From contig NZ_PHSU01000036.1 in the NCBI RefSeq assembly GCF_002814235.1, forward strand, positions 45,683 through 109,682: 64,000 nt of DNA, read 5' to 3'. The translations under genes were made by a program, and so were the position numbers. The notes beneath the pieces were generated by a model. It searched no databases and was not told where the DNA came from. It saw nothing but the letters and a program-made list of their open reading frames with translations. This document shows positions 55,028 through 63,443 of the stretch, piece by piece. Within the stretch, counting starts at the first letter, position 1, and each line of letters begins with the position of its first letter. The stretch comes from Pseudomonas sp. QS1027. GTDB taxonomy: Bacteria > Pseudomonadota > Gammaproteobacteria > Pseudomonadales > Pseudomonadaceae.

Positions 55028-56077
55028 ATGACCACTCGTTCGCTTGTCCGCGCCAAACCATCGTCCTTGCAGGAGCAGGGCCAGTACCGCAACCATGCAC
55101 CCACCCCACAGGGCGGGTTTCGCAAGACGTTCGGTATTTTCTGGAAAATGCTCTTTCACAAACCCCGCAATACCCGCCCGGCCGGCAGCGTCCCGGTCCA
55201 GGGGCTGACCCGCGAGCAGTTGCTGGCGGCGGAAGATTTCAGTGTCTTCCGTCTTGGCCACTCGACCTTGTTGCTCAAGCTGCAGGGACTCTTCTGGTTG
55301 ACCGACCCGGTGTTTGCCGAACGTGCATCGCCGGTGCAATGGGCCGGTCCCAAGCGCTTTCATCAACCGCCCATCAGCCTTGAAGAGTTGCCGCCTATCG
55401 AAGGCGTGATTCTTTCCCACAATCATTACGACCATCTGGACTATAAGACCGTCCTGCAACTCGCTGCCAAGACACGCTATTTCCTCGCGCCCATGGGTGT
55501 CGGCGATCTGCTGATCAAGTGGGGCATTCCCACTGACAAGGTCCGGCAACTGGACTGGTGGGAAGAAACCCAGGTCGGTGGCATTCGCTTCGCCGCTACC
55601 CCGGCGCAGCACTTTTCCGGTCGCACGCTGTTCGACAACAACCAGACGCTGTGGGCGTCCTGGGTGATGATGGTGGGCGACCAGCGGATTTTCTTCAGCG
55701 GCGACAGTGGCTATTTCGAAGGCTTCAAGCAGATCGGTGAACATTACGGTCCCTTCGACCTGACCCTGATGGAAACCGGTGCCTACAACGTCGATTGGCC
55801 CCATGTGCACATGCAACCGGAACAGAGCCTGCAGGCACACCTGGACCTCAAGGGCCGTTGGCTGCTGCCGATCCACAATGGCACGTTCGACCTGTCCTTC
55901 CATGCCTGGCATGAACCCTTCGACCGTATCCTGGCCCTGGCCTGGGAACGCAATGTGTCCATCACCACGCCGCGGATGGGCGAAGCCTTCAACCTGCTGC
56001 AACCCCATCGCGGTTACGCCTGGTGGCTGGAAGTGGAACACCCGGAAGAGGCGCAAACGCCGATCACGGCGCGCTAG
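55028..56077 (+). CDS. metallo-beta-lactamase-fold hydrolase (NAPE-PLD/UlaG-like)
   Basis: 349 residues from ATG 55028. The MBL metal motif HxHxDH is present in LSHNHYDHLDY, followed by ATPAQHFSGRTLFDNN with a further His, GDSGYFEGFKQIG and PIHNGTFDLSFHAW. The architecture with SVFRLGHSTLLLKLQGLFWL and LTDPVFAERASP is that of NAPE-phospholipase-D-like lipid hydrolases. No signal peptide. Regulated probably by the divergent TetR. Confidence 0.88.
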   Translation: MTTRSLVRAKPSSLQEQGQYRNHAPTPQGGFRKTFGIFWKMLFHKPRNTRPAGSVPVQGLTREQLLAAEDFSVFRLGHSTLLLKLQGLFWLTDPVFAERASPVQWAGPKRFHQPPISLEELPPIEGVILSHNHYDHLDYKTVLQLAAKTRYFLAPMGVGDLLIKWGIPTDKVRQLDWWEETQVGGIRFAATPAQHFSGRTLFDNNQTLWASWVMMVGDQRIFFSGDSGYFEGFKQIGEHYGPFDLTLMETGAYNVDWPHVHMQPEQSLQAHLDLKGRWLLPIHNGTFDLSFHAWHEPFDRILALAWERNVSITTPRMGEAFNLLQPHRGYAWWLEVEHPEEAQTPITAR

Positions 56078-56166
56078 GGTGTCTCACGTGTTGCATTGAA
56101 TTTTCACTCAGCCTGCAACCGATTGTGTCCGGCGCTTCTGACGGAAGCGCCCATTAGGATGACCGC

Positions 56167-56200
56167 CGCCAGTGAAATGGATCACTGGCGTTTGGTTTTA
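56167..56200 (+). terminator. strong rho-independent terminator just upstream of the amidase gene
   Basis: CGCCAGTGA at 56167-56175 pairs perfectly with TCACTGGCG at 56182-56190 around AATGGA, followed by TTTGGTTTTA. It lies 14 bases before the amidase start and 90 after the hydrolase stop. Confidence 0.8.
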
Positions 56201-56214
56201 TCAGGACACGATTG

Positions 56215-57804
56215 ATGTATCGAACCCTCAGAAAGCGCGCCGTGGTGCTCACTCGGTTGGCGTTGCTGCACGCCCTTTGTCTGACACCGCTTATCAGCCA
56301 GGCGAATCCCCCCGACCAACCTGTATTTCCGGCGTCAGCCTCGGTTAAAAACGAGGCGTTGGCGGGGATGGTCTATGCCGGTGCCGCCGAGGTGGCACTT
56401 GCGCTGGCCGAAGGGCGCTTCACTTCTCAGGAGCTGGTGAGTTATCTCATTTCGCGGGCGGCCGATCTGGACTCGTTCGGGCCGGCCATCGAGGCGGTGA
56501 TCGAGTTCAATTCCGAAGCCTTGTCGATTGCCCGGACGCTGGACGAAGAGCGTCAGGCCGGCAACCTTCGTGGCCCTCTGCATGGCATCCCGGTGTTGCT
56601 CAAGGACAATATCCACACCGCCGACCAGATGCAGACCGCGGCCGGGTCGCTGGCCATGGTCGGGGCCGCGGCAGCTGACGATGCGTTCATCGTGCAAAAA
56701 CTTCGCGAGCAAGGCGCCATTATCCTGGGCAAGACCAATATGAGCGAGTGGGCGAATTTTCGCGGTGACCAACTGCCTGATGGCTGGAGCGGTCGCGGTG
56801 GCAAGACCCGCAATCCCCACGCGCTCGACGGTGATGTCTGTGGCTCCAGTTCCGGCTCCGCTGCGGCGATAGCGGCGGGGTATGCGCCCCTGTCGTTGGG
56901 GACCGATACCTTCGGCTCGGTGATTTGTCCGGCGGCGAAGAATGGCATCGTTGGCCTGAGGCCTTCCGTCGGATTGCTCAGCCGTACAGGCATTATTCCC
57001 GCTTCCCGCGAACTCGATAGTGCGGGACCGATGACACGCACCGTGCGCGATGCGGCCTTGCTCCTCAATGCCATGGTGGCCCTCGACCCGCAAGACCTGG
57101 CGACCGCACAGGTGCCCGTCAGGCAGGACTACACACAAAAGCTCAAAGCCGATGCCTTGCAAGGAAAGGTCATCGGCTATCCCAGCCGCTTCAAGCCGGG
57201 TAGCGAAGACTTGAACGAGCATCCGCAGTTTGCCCAGGCCCTGGACACCCTGCGTGGTGCCGGTGCGCAACTGGTTCCGGTTGACCTGAAAGGGACCGAT
57301 TGGAGCGAAAACGATTGGTCGCGGGTGAGCCGCATGTTCGATATGACGATCAAGCGGGTGTTGCCTGGTTATCTGGCCAGTCGCTCAGGCCTGAAGGTCT
57401 CGACCTTTCAGGAACTGGTGGATTACAACGAAAGCAATCCCGGTGCGGGAAACTACAACCAGGACCTGCTCAAGCGAGCGAATGCACTGGCGTTTGACGA
57501 AGCCGAATACCTGAAGCTGTCAGACGGACTGGGCGATGAAGCGCGCAGCAACGTCGATAAGCTGCTGGCGGATAACGGACTGGATGCGGCATTGGGGGAT
57601 CCCCATCCGTTTGCGGTGCTTGAACTGGGCAGTGCAATCTTTGCCGGGTATCCGGGGATTACCGTGCCTTCGGGCATGGATGCCGATGGCATGCCCACTT
57701 CGGTGTATTTCTACGGTGCGCGCTGGAGTGAGGCCGAGCTGCTCGCGATTGCCTATGGCTACGAGCAGGCTTCGAATGCGCGACAGGACCCGGACTTTGA
57801 ATAA
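56215..57804 (+). CDS. secreted amidase (amidase signature family)
   Basis: 529 residues from ATG 56215, preceded by AGGA. A signal peptide (VVLTRLALLHALCLTPLISQ, cleavage near AN) leads to the amidase signature domain. The catalytic triad is Lys in HGIPVLLKDNI, then the Ser-cisSer region GDVCGSSSGSAAAIAAGYAP, and SLGTDTFGSVICPAAKNGIV. The C-terminal half has SGMDADGMPTSVYFYG and AELLAIAYGYEQ. It hydrolyses amide bonds in the periplasm or outside the cell. The canonical GGSSGG stretch is CGSSSGS here. Confidence 0.9.
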   Translation: MYRTLRKRAVVLTRLALLHALCLTPLISQANPPDQPVFPASASVKNEALAGMVYAGAAEVALALAEGRFTSQELVSYLISRAADLDSFGPAIEAVIEFNSEALSIARTLDEERQAGNLRGPLHGIPVLLKDNIHTADQMQTAAGSLAMVGAAAADDAFIVQKLREQGAIILGKTNMSEWANFRGDQLPDGWSGRGGKTRNPHALDGDVCGSSSGSAAAIAAGYAPLSLGTDTFGSVICPAAKNGIVGLRPSVGLLSRTGIIPASRELDSAGPMTRTVRDAALLLNAMVALDPQDLATAQVPVRQDYTQKLKADALQGKVIGYPSRFKPGSEDLNEHPQFAQALDTLRGAGAQLVPVDLKGTDWSENDWSRVSRMFDMTIKRVLPGYLASRSGLKVSTFQELVDYNESNPGAGNYNQDLLKRANALAFDEAEYLKLSDGLGDEARSNVDKLLADNGLDAALGDPHPFAVLELGSAIFAGYPGITVPSGMDADGMPTSVYFYGARWSEAELLAIAYGYEQASNARQDPDFE

Positions 57805-57863
57805 GCCCGGGTAGCTGTTCACAGATATTCAGTCATCTGCGGATTCACGATCCGACACGGACA

Positions 57864-57939
57864 CTGTGGGAGCAGGATTTATCTGCGAAGAGGCACTCAA
57901 AGCCACCAAAAGCTTCGCGGGTAAGCACCGCTCCCACAG
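57864..57939. repeat. REP-like inverted repeat (CTGTGGGAGC ... GCTCCCACAG)
   Basis: CTGTGGGAGC at 57864-57873 and GCTCCCACAG at 57930-57939 are perfect complements flanking about 56 bases. They are related to the REP-like element at 9052 and separate convergent amidase and SDR genes. Confidence 0.7.
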
Positions 57940-57942
57940 TCT

Positions 57943-58749
57943 TTATCTGGAGCTTTTCAGATAACGAGCCGCCGGCACCTTGTGCGACAGGTTGGGTTTC
58001 AGGGCCTGGCGCGCCTGTTCGAAGGCCTGCCAATCGGCAATATTCGGCAGCGACGGGATAGTAACCAGCTCGCCAAGAGCCAGGCCGGCGAGCGCCGCAT
58101 CCACCAGATCGTCGCTGTTCATCACAATGTCACCGGGCAGATGCTGGATCGGCAACCCGGCGATGTCCCAGAACTCGGTGCTGATCGCCCCTGGCAATAC
58201 GGCCTGGACCTTCACGCCTTTTCCGCTCAGTTCGTGATGCAGGGACTGAGTGAAGGCCAGTACAAAAGCCTTGGTTCCGCCATACACACCGTTGAGCAAT
58301 TCGGGCGTGATGGCGACGATGGAGGCGATATTGACGATCGTCCCTTCAGCGCGGGCCACAAAGTTGGTCGCTGCCGCTTTGGCCAGGTGGGTCAGGGCGA
58401 CGACGTTCAAGTGAATCATCGCATCCATTTTGTCCTGTTCGGACTCCAGCAGCGAGGTGGTTGCCCCGACGCCGGCGTTGTTCACCAGCAGGGTGATCCG
58501 CGAGTCCTGCCCGAGGATTTTCCCGATCCGCTTCAGATCGGCCGTGTCATTCAAGTCGGCCTGCACCACCTCGATGGTCCGTTGGGTGTCCTTGCCCAGC
58601 CGTGCGGCCAGTTGCTCCAGGCGTTCGCGGTTGCGGGCCACCAGAATAAGGTCGTAGCCGTCGTGCGCCAGACGGTCGGCATAGACGGCACCGATGCCGG
58701 AGGAGGCGCCGGTAATCAGGGCAAAACCCTTCGAAGATGATTGAGTCAT
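57943..58749 (-). CDS. classical short-chain dehydrogenase/reductase
   Basis: 268 residues. LITGASSGIGAVYADRL is the cofactor loop, LLVNNAGVGATTSLLESE holds NNAG, IVNIASIVAITPELL carries the catalytic Ser, and the Tyr-x-x-x-Lys reads YGGTKAFVLAF. The C-terminal region is longer than usual. It is divergent from the GlxA-type regulator, which may control it. Confidence 0.9.
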   Translation of the reverse strand: MTQSSSKGFALITGASSGIGAVYADRLAHDGYDLILVARNRERLEQLAARLGKDTQRTIEVVQADLNDTADLKRIGKILGQDSRITLLVNNAGVGATTSLLESEQDKMDAMIHLNVVALTHLAKAAATNFVARAEGTIVNIASIVAITPELLNGVYGGTKAFVLAFTQSLHHELSGKGVKVQAVLPGAISTEFWDIAGLPIQHLPGDIVMNSDDLVDAALAGLALGELVTIPSLPNIADWQAFEQARQALKPNLSHKVPAARYLKSSR

Positions 58750-58867
58750 TGCAAGGCTCCAGAGTGGTCGACGAGATGTCGGCGTTGCTGGAATTAAGAT
58801 TATGGTGGTAATTTATTGGCAGCAATGTCATATCTCCCACCTTTTAAGACATTATCGAGTCCTGTCC

Positions 58868-59806
58868 ATGATCCGTATCGGCATTATCCTGTTCCCGGGT
58901 TTCCAGGCGCTGACGTTGGCGACCGGTACGGTTTTCGAGCACGCCAACCTGGAAGTCGAGCGCGAGGTCTACCAGGTGGACCTGCTCTCCGAACACGGCG
59001 GTACGGTCAAAAGCTCCATCGGCTTCAGCGTCGAGACCCAGCCCTTCGGTGTGCAGGATTACGACACGCTGGTGGTGGTGGGTGATAACGACCTGGTGCC
59101 AGGAACGGCAGGCCTGATTGACTACCTGCGAGGCGCACCGGCTTTTGCCCGGCGTATCACCTCGGCTTGTACCGGCTCGTTTCACTTGGCGGCGGCCGGT
59201 CTGCTCGAGGGGCGACGAGCGACCACCCATTGGTATCACGCGCGGATCTTCAAGCAACTGCATCCGGCTGTTCGACTTGAAGAGGATCGGATCTTCACCG
59301 TGGATGGTCCGATCTGGACTTCGGCTGGCATGACGGCCTGTATTGACCTGGCATTGGCCCTGGTAGAGCAGGACCTGGGAGTGGAAGTGACACGCAATCT
59401 TGCTCGCACGCTGGTGGTCTATCACCGCCGGGCGGGTGGCCAGTCGCAGTTTTCCGCATTGCTGGACCTCGATCCGAAGTCTGATCGTATTCAGAGCGCC
59501 CTGGCGTTTGCCCAGGAGAACTTGCGGGAAGATTTATCCGTTGAGCAACTGGCGCAAGTGGCTCACCTCAGTCCGCGTCAGTTCAGCCGGCTGTTTCGTG
59601 CCGAGACCGGCCAATCGCCGGCCAAGGCGATTGAACACCTGCGCCTGGAAGCGGCGCGGTTGATGATGGAATCGGGCTGGCACTCCATCGATATCGTCGC
59701 CCGCGACACTGGCTTCGCCGATCCGGAGCGCATGCGCCGCGCTTTTCTGCGCGCCTATGGCCAGCCACCGCAGGTGATCCGGCGCTCGCTGCAATTGCAG
59801 ATGTAG
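58868..59806 (+). CDS. GlxA-type AraC-family regulator with DJ-1/PfpI-like domain
   Basis: 312 residues from ATG 58868. The DJ-1/PfpI-like domain spans 1-185, with ITSACTGSFHLAAAGLLEG bearing the nucleophile-elbow Cys, though it is not expected to be catalytic in these regulators. The C-terminal AraC helix-turn-helix at about 215-305 has LSVEQLAQVAHLSPRQFSRL and IDIVARDTGFADPERMRRAF. The divergent SDR gene is the obvious target. Confidence 0.9.
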   Translation: MIRIGIILFPGFQALTLATGTVFEHANLEVEREVYQVDLLSEHGGTVKSSIGFSVETQPFGVQDYDTLVVVGDNDLVPGTAGLIDYLRGAPAFARRITSACTGSFHLAAAGLLEGRRATTHWYHARIFKQLHPAVRLEEDRIFTVDGPIWTSAGMTACIDLALALVEQDLGVEVTRNLARTLVVYHRRAGGQSQFSALLDLDPKSDRIQSALAFAQENLREDLSVEQLAQVAHLSPRQFSRLFRAETGQSPAKAIEHLRLEAARLMMESGWHSIDIVARDTGFADPERMRRAFLRAYGQPPQVIRRSLQLQM

Positions 59807-59915
59807 CCGTTGCACGGAAACACCTCGCTCAGCGCGCGGGATTTTTCGTACAGACCCCAGGCCAGTAGGGGTCTACCATGAGTTCGAGACTGGAAGCAGA
59901 GCGTCAGGAACAACC

Positions 59916-60476
59916 ATGACCCATCGAATTCATCTTTTCGGCGCGTCGGGCTCCGGCACTACGACCTTGGGCATGGCGCTGGCCGAGCGTCTGGAAATTG
60001 CCCATTTTGACTCGGACAACTTTTACTGGCAGCCCGCCGACAAGCCTTTCAGTTGCAAGCGTCCCCGTGACCAGCGGGTGCAGTTGCTACGTGAGCAACT
60101 GGCCCGGCAGGACAACTGGGTGCTCTCCGGCTCGCTCTGTGGCTGGGGAGATCCCCTGATTCCGGCGTTCACCCTGGCGATTTTCCTGCGCCTCGACCCT
60201 GAGGTCCGCTTGCAGCGTTTGCGCGTTCGTGAGTTCCAGCGCTACGGTGCGCAGATCCTCGAAGGGGGAGAGCGATTTGTCGCGACTCGTACCTTCCTGG
60301 ACTGGGCGGCCGGCTACGATAGCGGCGACCATGGCACCCGCAGTCTCAAACGGCATGAAACCTGGATCAGGAGCCTGCCATGTCCGGTGCTACGGCTGGA
60401 CGCTACCGATTATCCGGTGGAGGCGTTGGTCGAACAGGTGATGTACGCGCTGGAGCGGCCGGCTGCATCGCTGTAA
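59916..60476 (+). CDS. P-loop kinase-like protein with a Lys-less Walker A
   Basis: 186 residues. The P-loop reads GASGSGTTTLG: the Lys of GxxxxGK[ST] is Thr. The rest, HFDSDNFYWQPADKPF and DNWVLSGSLCGWGDPL, resembles shikimate/adenylate kinase-like AAA proteins, and I believe this GASGSGTTT form recurs in that family. Nucleotide binding is likely, kinase activity uncertain. Confidence 0.82.
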   Translation: MTHRIHLFGASGSGTTTLGMALAERLEIAHFDSDNFYWQPADKPFSCKRPRDQRVQLLREQLARQDNWVLSGSLCGWGDPLIPAFTLAIFLRLDPEVRLQRLRVREFQRYGAQILEGGERFVATRTFLDWAAGYDSGDHGTRSLKRHETWIRSLPCPVLRLDATDYPVEALVEQVMYALERPAASL

Positions 60477-60481
60477 GCCGA

Positions 60482-60811
60482 TTATTCGATCAGTTCGTAA
60501 TCCTTGCGCTCGATCGGGTCCGGTGTGGTTCCGCGGATATTCATGCCACGTCCGGGGGCAAACCCGGGGAAGAACACCAGGCCTTCTGCCTCGAAACGAA
60601 AGGCCAGGGCCAGCCGGGTAACATCCTTGAGTGATTCCCCCGCCTCGAAGCGATGGATGGCCGCGACCGAGACGCCAGACTCCCGGCTCAGATGCTCATG
60701 ACTCCAGCCCAGCATGACGCGCGCCTGCAGGCAGTGCCGGGGCGTGAATTGATGCAAAACGATGCGTTCAACGGTGGTCCTCATCACATGACTGGCGGCT
60801 TGGCTGGACAT
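60482..60811 (-). CDS. XRE-family helix-turn-helix regulator
   Basis: 109 residues from ATG at 60809-60811, with GGAG upstream on the minus strand. The helix-turn-helix at about 25-75 reads ARVMLGWSHEHLSRESGVSV and AAIHRFEAGE. A C-terminal segment with GLVFFPGFAPGRGMNIRG follows. It converges on the kinase-like gene; its upstream region contains ACTGT/ACAGT arms that may be its operator. Confidence 0.8.
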   Translation of the reverse strand: MSSQAASHVMRTTVERIVLHQFTPRHCLQARVMLGWSHEHLSRESGVSVAAIHRFEAGESLKDVTRLALAFRFEAEGLVFFPGFAPGRGMNIRGTTPDPIERKDYELIE

Positions 60812-60846
60812 GGCTCTCTCCGGGTTTGATCGGCTGATTTGAAAGT

Positions 60847-60864
60847 ACTGTGTTTTTGTACAGT
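60847..60864. promoter_or_regulatory. inverted repeat upstream of the XRE gene
   Basis: ACTGT at 60847-60851 and ACAGT at 60860-60864 flank eight T-rich bases, 36 bases before the XRE start. It may be an autoregulatory site. Confidence 0.4.
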
Positions 60865-61012
60865 TGTTTTCGGGGCGGATCAAACGTTTTTTTCAGCATT
60901 CCGATTATCGGTATCGGGCTGTTGTGTTCGTAAGGATTGGACCTGCCCATGTGCAGGCATTGACCGTGCGACATGCCTTGTCACGGCCTTTCTTTGCTTG
61001 GTAAAAACAATG

Positions 61013-61071
61013 TTGTGTAGGGTGTGTATTTTTGGCTTGATGTGATTCACGCGCGTGTGTACCTTACACAA
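61013..61071. promoter_or_regulatory. paired repeats upstream of hicAB
   Basis: TTGTGTAGGGT at 61013-61023 and ACCTTACACAA at 61061-61071 are inverted copies with one mismatch, flanking the likely promoter. HicB proteins repress their own operon through such sites. The second copy ends 20 bases before the hicA start. Confidence 0.6.
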
Positions 61072-61090
61072 CAGAGCTCAAGGAGTGAGC

Positions 61091-61333
61091 ATGCGAAGCG
61101 GAGAGGTCATTGAACTGATCGAAGCCGATGGTTGGTATGAGGTGGCGGTGAAAGGAAGTCACCACCAATTTCGGCACCCGAGCAAGACAGGCCGCGTCAC
61201 TGTTCCCCATCCCAAAACGGAAATTCCGAAGGGAACACTCCACAACATATTGAAGTCGGCTGGCCTCAAGGGCACAGCGTATAGCGATGGCAACCGTAAT
61301 GACGTGTTTCCATATGGGCGAGGTATCCAATGA
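61091..61333 (+). CDS. hicA: HicA-family mRNA interferase toxin with C-terminal extension
   Basis: 80 residues from ATG 61091, with AAGGAG upstream. The HicA fold is complete in the first 60: LIEADGWYEVAVKGSHHQFR with the catalytic His in GSHHQF, then VTVPHPKTEIPKGTLHNILK. Usual HicA stops after GLK; here 21 more residues, starting GTAYSDGNRNDVFPYG, bring it to the hicB start, which overlaps by four bases. It cleaves mRNA when HicB is lost. Confidence 0.9.
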   Translation: MRSGEVIELIEADGWYEVAVKGSHHQFRHPSKTGRVTVPHPKTEIPKGTLHNILKSAGLKGTAYSDGNRNDVFPYGRGIQ

Positions 61334-61731
61334 AATTTCCAGTGGTACTACACAAAGAGGCGGAATCAGACTACGGCGTGACCGTGCCGGATGTGCCAGG
61401 TTGTTTTTCTGCCGGAAGCACTTTTTCCGAAGCGCTGGAGAATGTGCATGAGGCCTTGGCCTTGCATTTCGAGGGTTTGCTGGCTGACGGTGAGCCGTTA
61501 CCCCATGCGCGGGAGGCCGATGTCTATCTGGATAACCCGGACTATGCCGGCGGTCTCTGGGCCATCGTCGACTTCGATGTGACGCCTTACCTGGGCAAGT
61601 CGGTGAGATTCAATGCCTCGTTGCCCGAGCACCTGCTTGAGCGGATCGACGAACGTGTCCAGAAGGATCATCGCTACGCCTCGCGCTCGGGGTTTCTGGC
61701 GACGGCGGCGTTGCGCGAGTTGTATGCCTGA
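61330..61731 (+). CDS. hicB: HicB-family antitoxin
   Basis: 133 residues. The N-terminal partial RNase-H-like domain (YGVTVPDVPGCFSAGSTFSE and ALENVHEALALHFEGLLADG) neutralises HicA. The C-terminal ribbon-helix-helix-type DNA-binding part includes LPEHLLERIDERVQ and ASRSGFLATAALRELYA. ATG overlaps the hicA stop, keeping antitoxin and toxin synthesis linked. It should repress the operon from the 61013-61071 sites. Confidence 0.92.
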   Translation: MKFPVVLHKEAESDYGVTVPDVPGCFSAGSTFSEALENVHEALALHFEGLLADGEPLPHAREADVYLDNPDYAGGLWAIVDFDVTPYLGKSVRFNASLPEHLLERIDERVQKDHRYASRSGFLATAALRELYA

Positions 61732-61793
61732 TGGGTTGCAAAGGGAGAGATGTATCAGCCAGAGTGGCCGGTCTCAACAGGAGATAGAACGAT

Positions 61794-62102
61794 ATGGCCG
61801 TCCGTTGTACATCACTCGAAGAAGTCCGCGAAAACATCGACCGTCTGGATCGGCAGATCGTAACGCTGCTGGCCGAGCGGGGTACCTATGTCACTGAGGC
61901 CGCGCGCTTCAAGAAAGACAGCGATGCAGTCAGGGCTCCACAGCGCGTGGAGCAGGTCATCGCCAAGGTGCGGGCATTATCCGAGGAGTACGCCGCCAAT
62001 CCCGATGTGGTCGAACAGGTCTACCGGGCCATGATTGCGGCGTTTATCGAGCAGGAACTGCAAGAGCATGGAAGCGCTCGCCACTTATCGTCGTCCTCCT
62101 AG
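61794..62102 (+). CDS. AroQ-type chorismate mutase
   Basis: 102 residues. All-helical AroQ fold: EEVRENIDRLDRQIVTLLAE with catalytic Arg, then RGTYVTEAARFKKDSDAVRA, RVEQVIAKVRALSEEYAANP and a last helix with VYRAMIAAFIEQEL. It rearranges chorismate to prephenate; similar small proteins (PchB type) are isochorismate-pyruvate lyases. A monofunctional copy outside the aro/phe genes often serves secondary metabolism. Confidence 0.88.
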   Translation: MAVRCTSLEEVRENIDRLDRQIVTLLAERGTYVTEAARFKKDSDAVRAPQRVEQVIAKVRALSEEYAANPDVVEQVYRAMIAAFIEQELQEHGSARHLSSSS

Positions 62103-62270
62103 CATCAACCTATAGGTTTCGAGGGCGGGGTCCGGTTGAGCAAAAAACTTTACCGAACCTCGGAAACCATCATTGATCGCTATTTCTGGAAGGGCCATTC
62201 CGGTCAGTTTTTCTGCCTGGAATGACACCTCTTCGGCCAGTTTCAGAATTTCAGCCGGAAAGGCTGGCAT
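62085..62270 (-). CDS. hypothetical 61-residue protein
   Basis: MPAFPAEILKLAEEVSFQAE continues KLTGMALPEIAINDGFRGSV, and ends ETYRLMLGGRR. Globular-looking composition, no named motif. It overlaps the chorismate mutase end by 18 bases and lies downstream of vapC on the same strand. No clear ribosome site, so it is moderately likely at best. Confidence 0.45.
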   Translation of the reverse strand: MPAFPAEILKLAEEVSFQAEKLTGMALPEIAINDGFRGSVKFFAQPDPALETYRLMLGGRR

Positions 62271-62304
62271 GAGAGGCTAAAACCAGTGGTTTCCTGTGAC
62301 TAAA

Positions 62305-62742
62305 TCAGGCGCGATGTTGATCGTCAAATGGATCGGATGAGCTCTCAACCCAGTCTTCAATCCGCAGCCCTAATACCCGTTCAAACTCACGCTGGTTGTT
62401 GGTGACTAAAATCAGCCCCAGCGAACGGGCGTGTCCGGCAATCATCTGATCATAGGGGCCAATCGGCCTCCCGGCCGTGGCTAGTTCAGCACGCAGCTGA
62501 CCTGTGTGCGCCGCTGCGCCTTCGTCGTATTTCACTATTTCCAGCCGTGCCGCGAAGCCCTCGACAACTGCCAGGTTACGCTCGGGATTGGCTGACTTCT
62601 CCGCTCCGTAGATCAACTCCATCAGGGTTACCGAGCTGATGCACATCTGCCCATGATGGCGCGTGAATACCTCACGAACCTGCTGGGGCCGATTCTTGAT
62701 TGTGAAAATGCAAATATTTGTGTCGAGCATGAATTTGAGCAT
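62305..62742 (-). CDS. vapC: VapC-family PIN-domain toxin
   Basis: 145 residues. Four conserved acidic residues of PIN nucleases: Asp in MLDTNICIFTIKNR, Glu in ISSVTLMELIYGAEKS, Asp in GPYDQMIAGHARSL and a fourth in LVTNNQREFERVLGL. VapC toxins cleave tRNA or rRNA. Its start overlaps the vapB stop by one base, as usual for vapBC. Confidence 0.92.
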   Translation of the reverse strand: MLKFMLDTNICIFTIKNRPQQVREVFTRHHGQMCISSVTLMELIYGAEKSANPERNLAVVEGFAARLEIVKYDEGAAAHTGQLRAELATAGRPIGPYDQMIAGHARSLGLILVTNNQREFERVLGLRIEDWVESSSDPFDDQHRA

Positions 62743-62972
62743 TAAAAGGAATCCCGCACCTGATCGGCGGGTTGCTCACGCTCAGTCATGAAGTCGGCAG
62801 TCACCCCCTCACCCTCAAACCAGCTATCCCATGATTCGCCAGCGGGGGTGATAATCCTTGTTCTGCCGATTGCAATGACATCGACGCGCTTCACGTCATC
62901 AGGCAGCGCTGCAGCTTTGGGCAATCTCACCGCCTGGCTACGGTTACTCTGAAAAATCGAGCCTTGTTCCAC
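62742..62972 (-). CDS. vapB: VapB-family antitoxin
   Basis: 76 residues. N-terminal AbrB/SpoVT-type DNA-binding strand: IFQSNRSQAVRLPKAAALPD. The C-terminal tail (about 50-76) would wrap VapC. The GTG start at 62970-62972 is supported by GAGGTG a few bases upstream on the minus strand. It is expected to bind the repeat array at 62983-63043. Confidence 0.9.
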   Translation of the reverse strand: MEQGSIFQSNRSQAVRLPKAAALPDDVKRVDVIAIGRTRIITPAGESWDSWFEGEGVTADFMTEREQPADQVRDSF

Positions 62973-62982
62973 GATACACCTC

Positions 62983-63043
62983 GGGATATGTCGGACGTAT
63001 ATCCCATAATATTCCCTCGCTGGGATATGTCAATGGGATATAC
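62983..63043. promoter_or_regulatory. vapBC operator array of GGGATAT repeats
   Basis: GGGATATG at 62983-62990, GTATATCCCA at 62997-63006, TGGGATATGT at 63021-63030 and TGGGATATAC at 63034-63043. The second and fourth are perfect reverse complements. This four-site cluster within 61 bases is the likely VapBC binding region and overlaps the promoter. Confidence 0.75.
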
Positions 63044-63443
63044 GTAGGCGTTCACAATGCGACACGACGCCGACGTGGAAGCATCTGATCATGAAAACCA
63101 AACGGACATCCTTCGGCAATCAGTCCTACGTTTAAGTCAGAAAGATCATCTGGCACCTGCCCACTATGGCGAATTGTTCCAGATGGAGAGGCGGGCTTAG
63201 AGTTTGAGTCACTCGCTGGATAATCTGGCGAGAAGGGTTTCGCAGCCCTTTTGCACAACACGAAAAAGCATCATGAAAGCGTTGGCGGCTGTATTTCTGC
63301 TGCTCGTTTCATGGTGGCTGTGTGTGGGAGGCTTTCGAGCCTGCCGATTTCCGTGTTTGTCGGTCTGCGAACCCGCGCACAGCTGCCACCCAATTCGTTT
63401 CGCAGTGAAGGGCGGTCATTCTCCAGTAACACGGAGTTTTACG
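63044..63443. other. 400-base region with leader-like open frame upstream of the 63444 gene
   Basis: The region between vapBC and the gene at 63444 has an open frame continuous with that gene back to 63204. A possible ATG at 63273 would give MKALAAVFLLLVSWWLCVGG, a signal-like helix. No confident gene of its own; it may be an untranslated leader. Confidence 0.4.

Noticed and set aside
60812..61090. Possible gene in the gap upstream of hicA
   Set aside because: Open frames are short and lack ribosome sites; the gap is better explained by the XRE and hicAB promoters.
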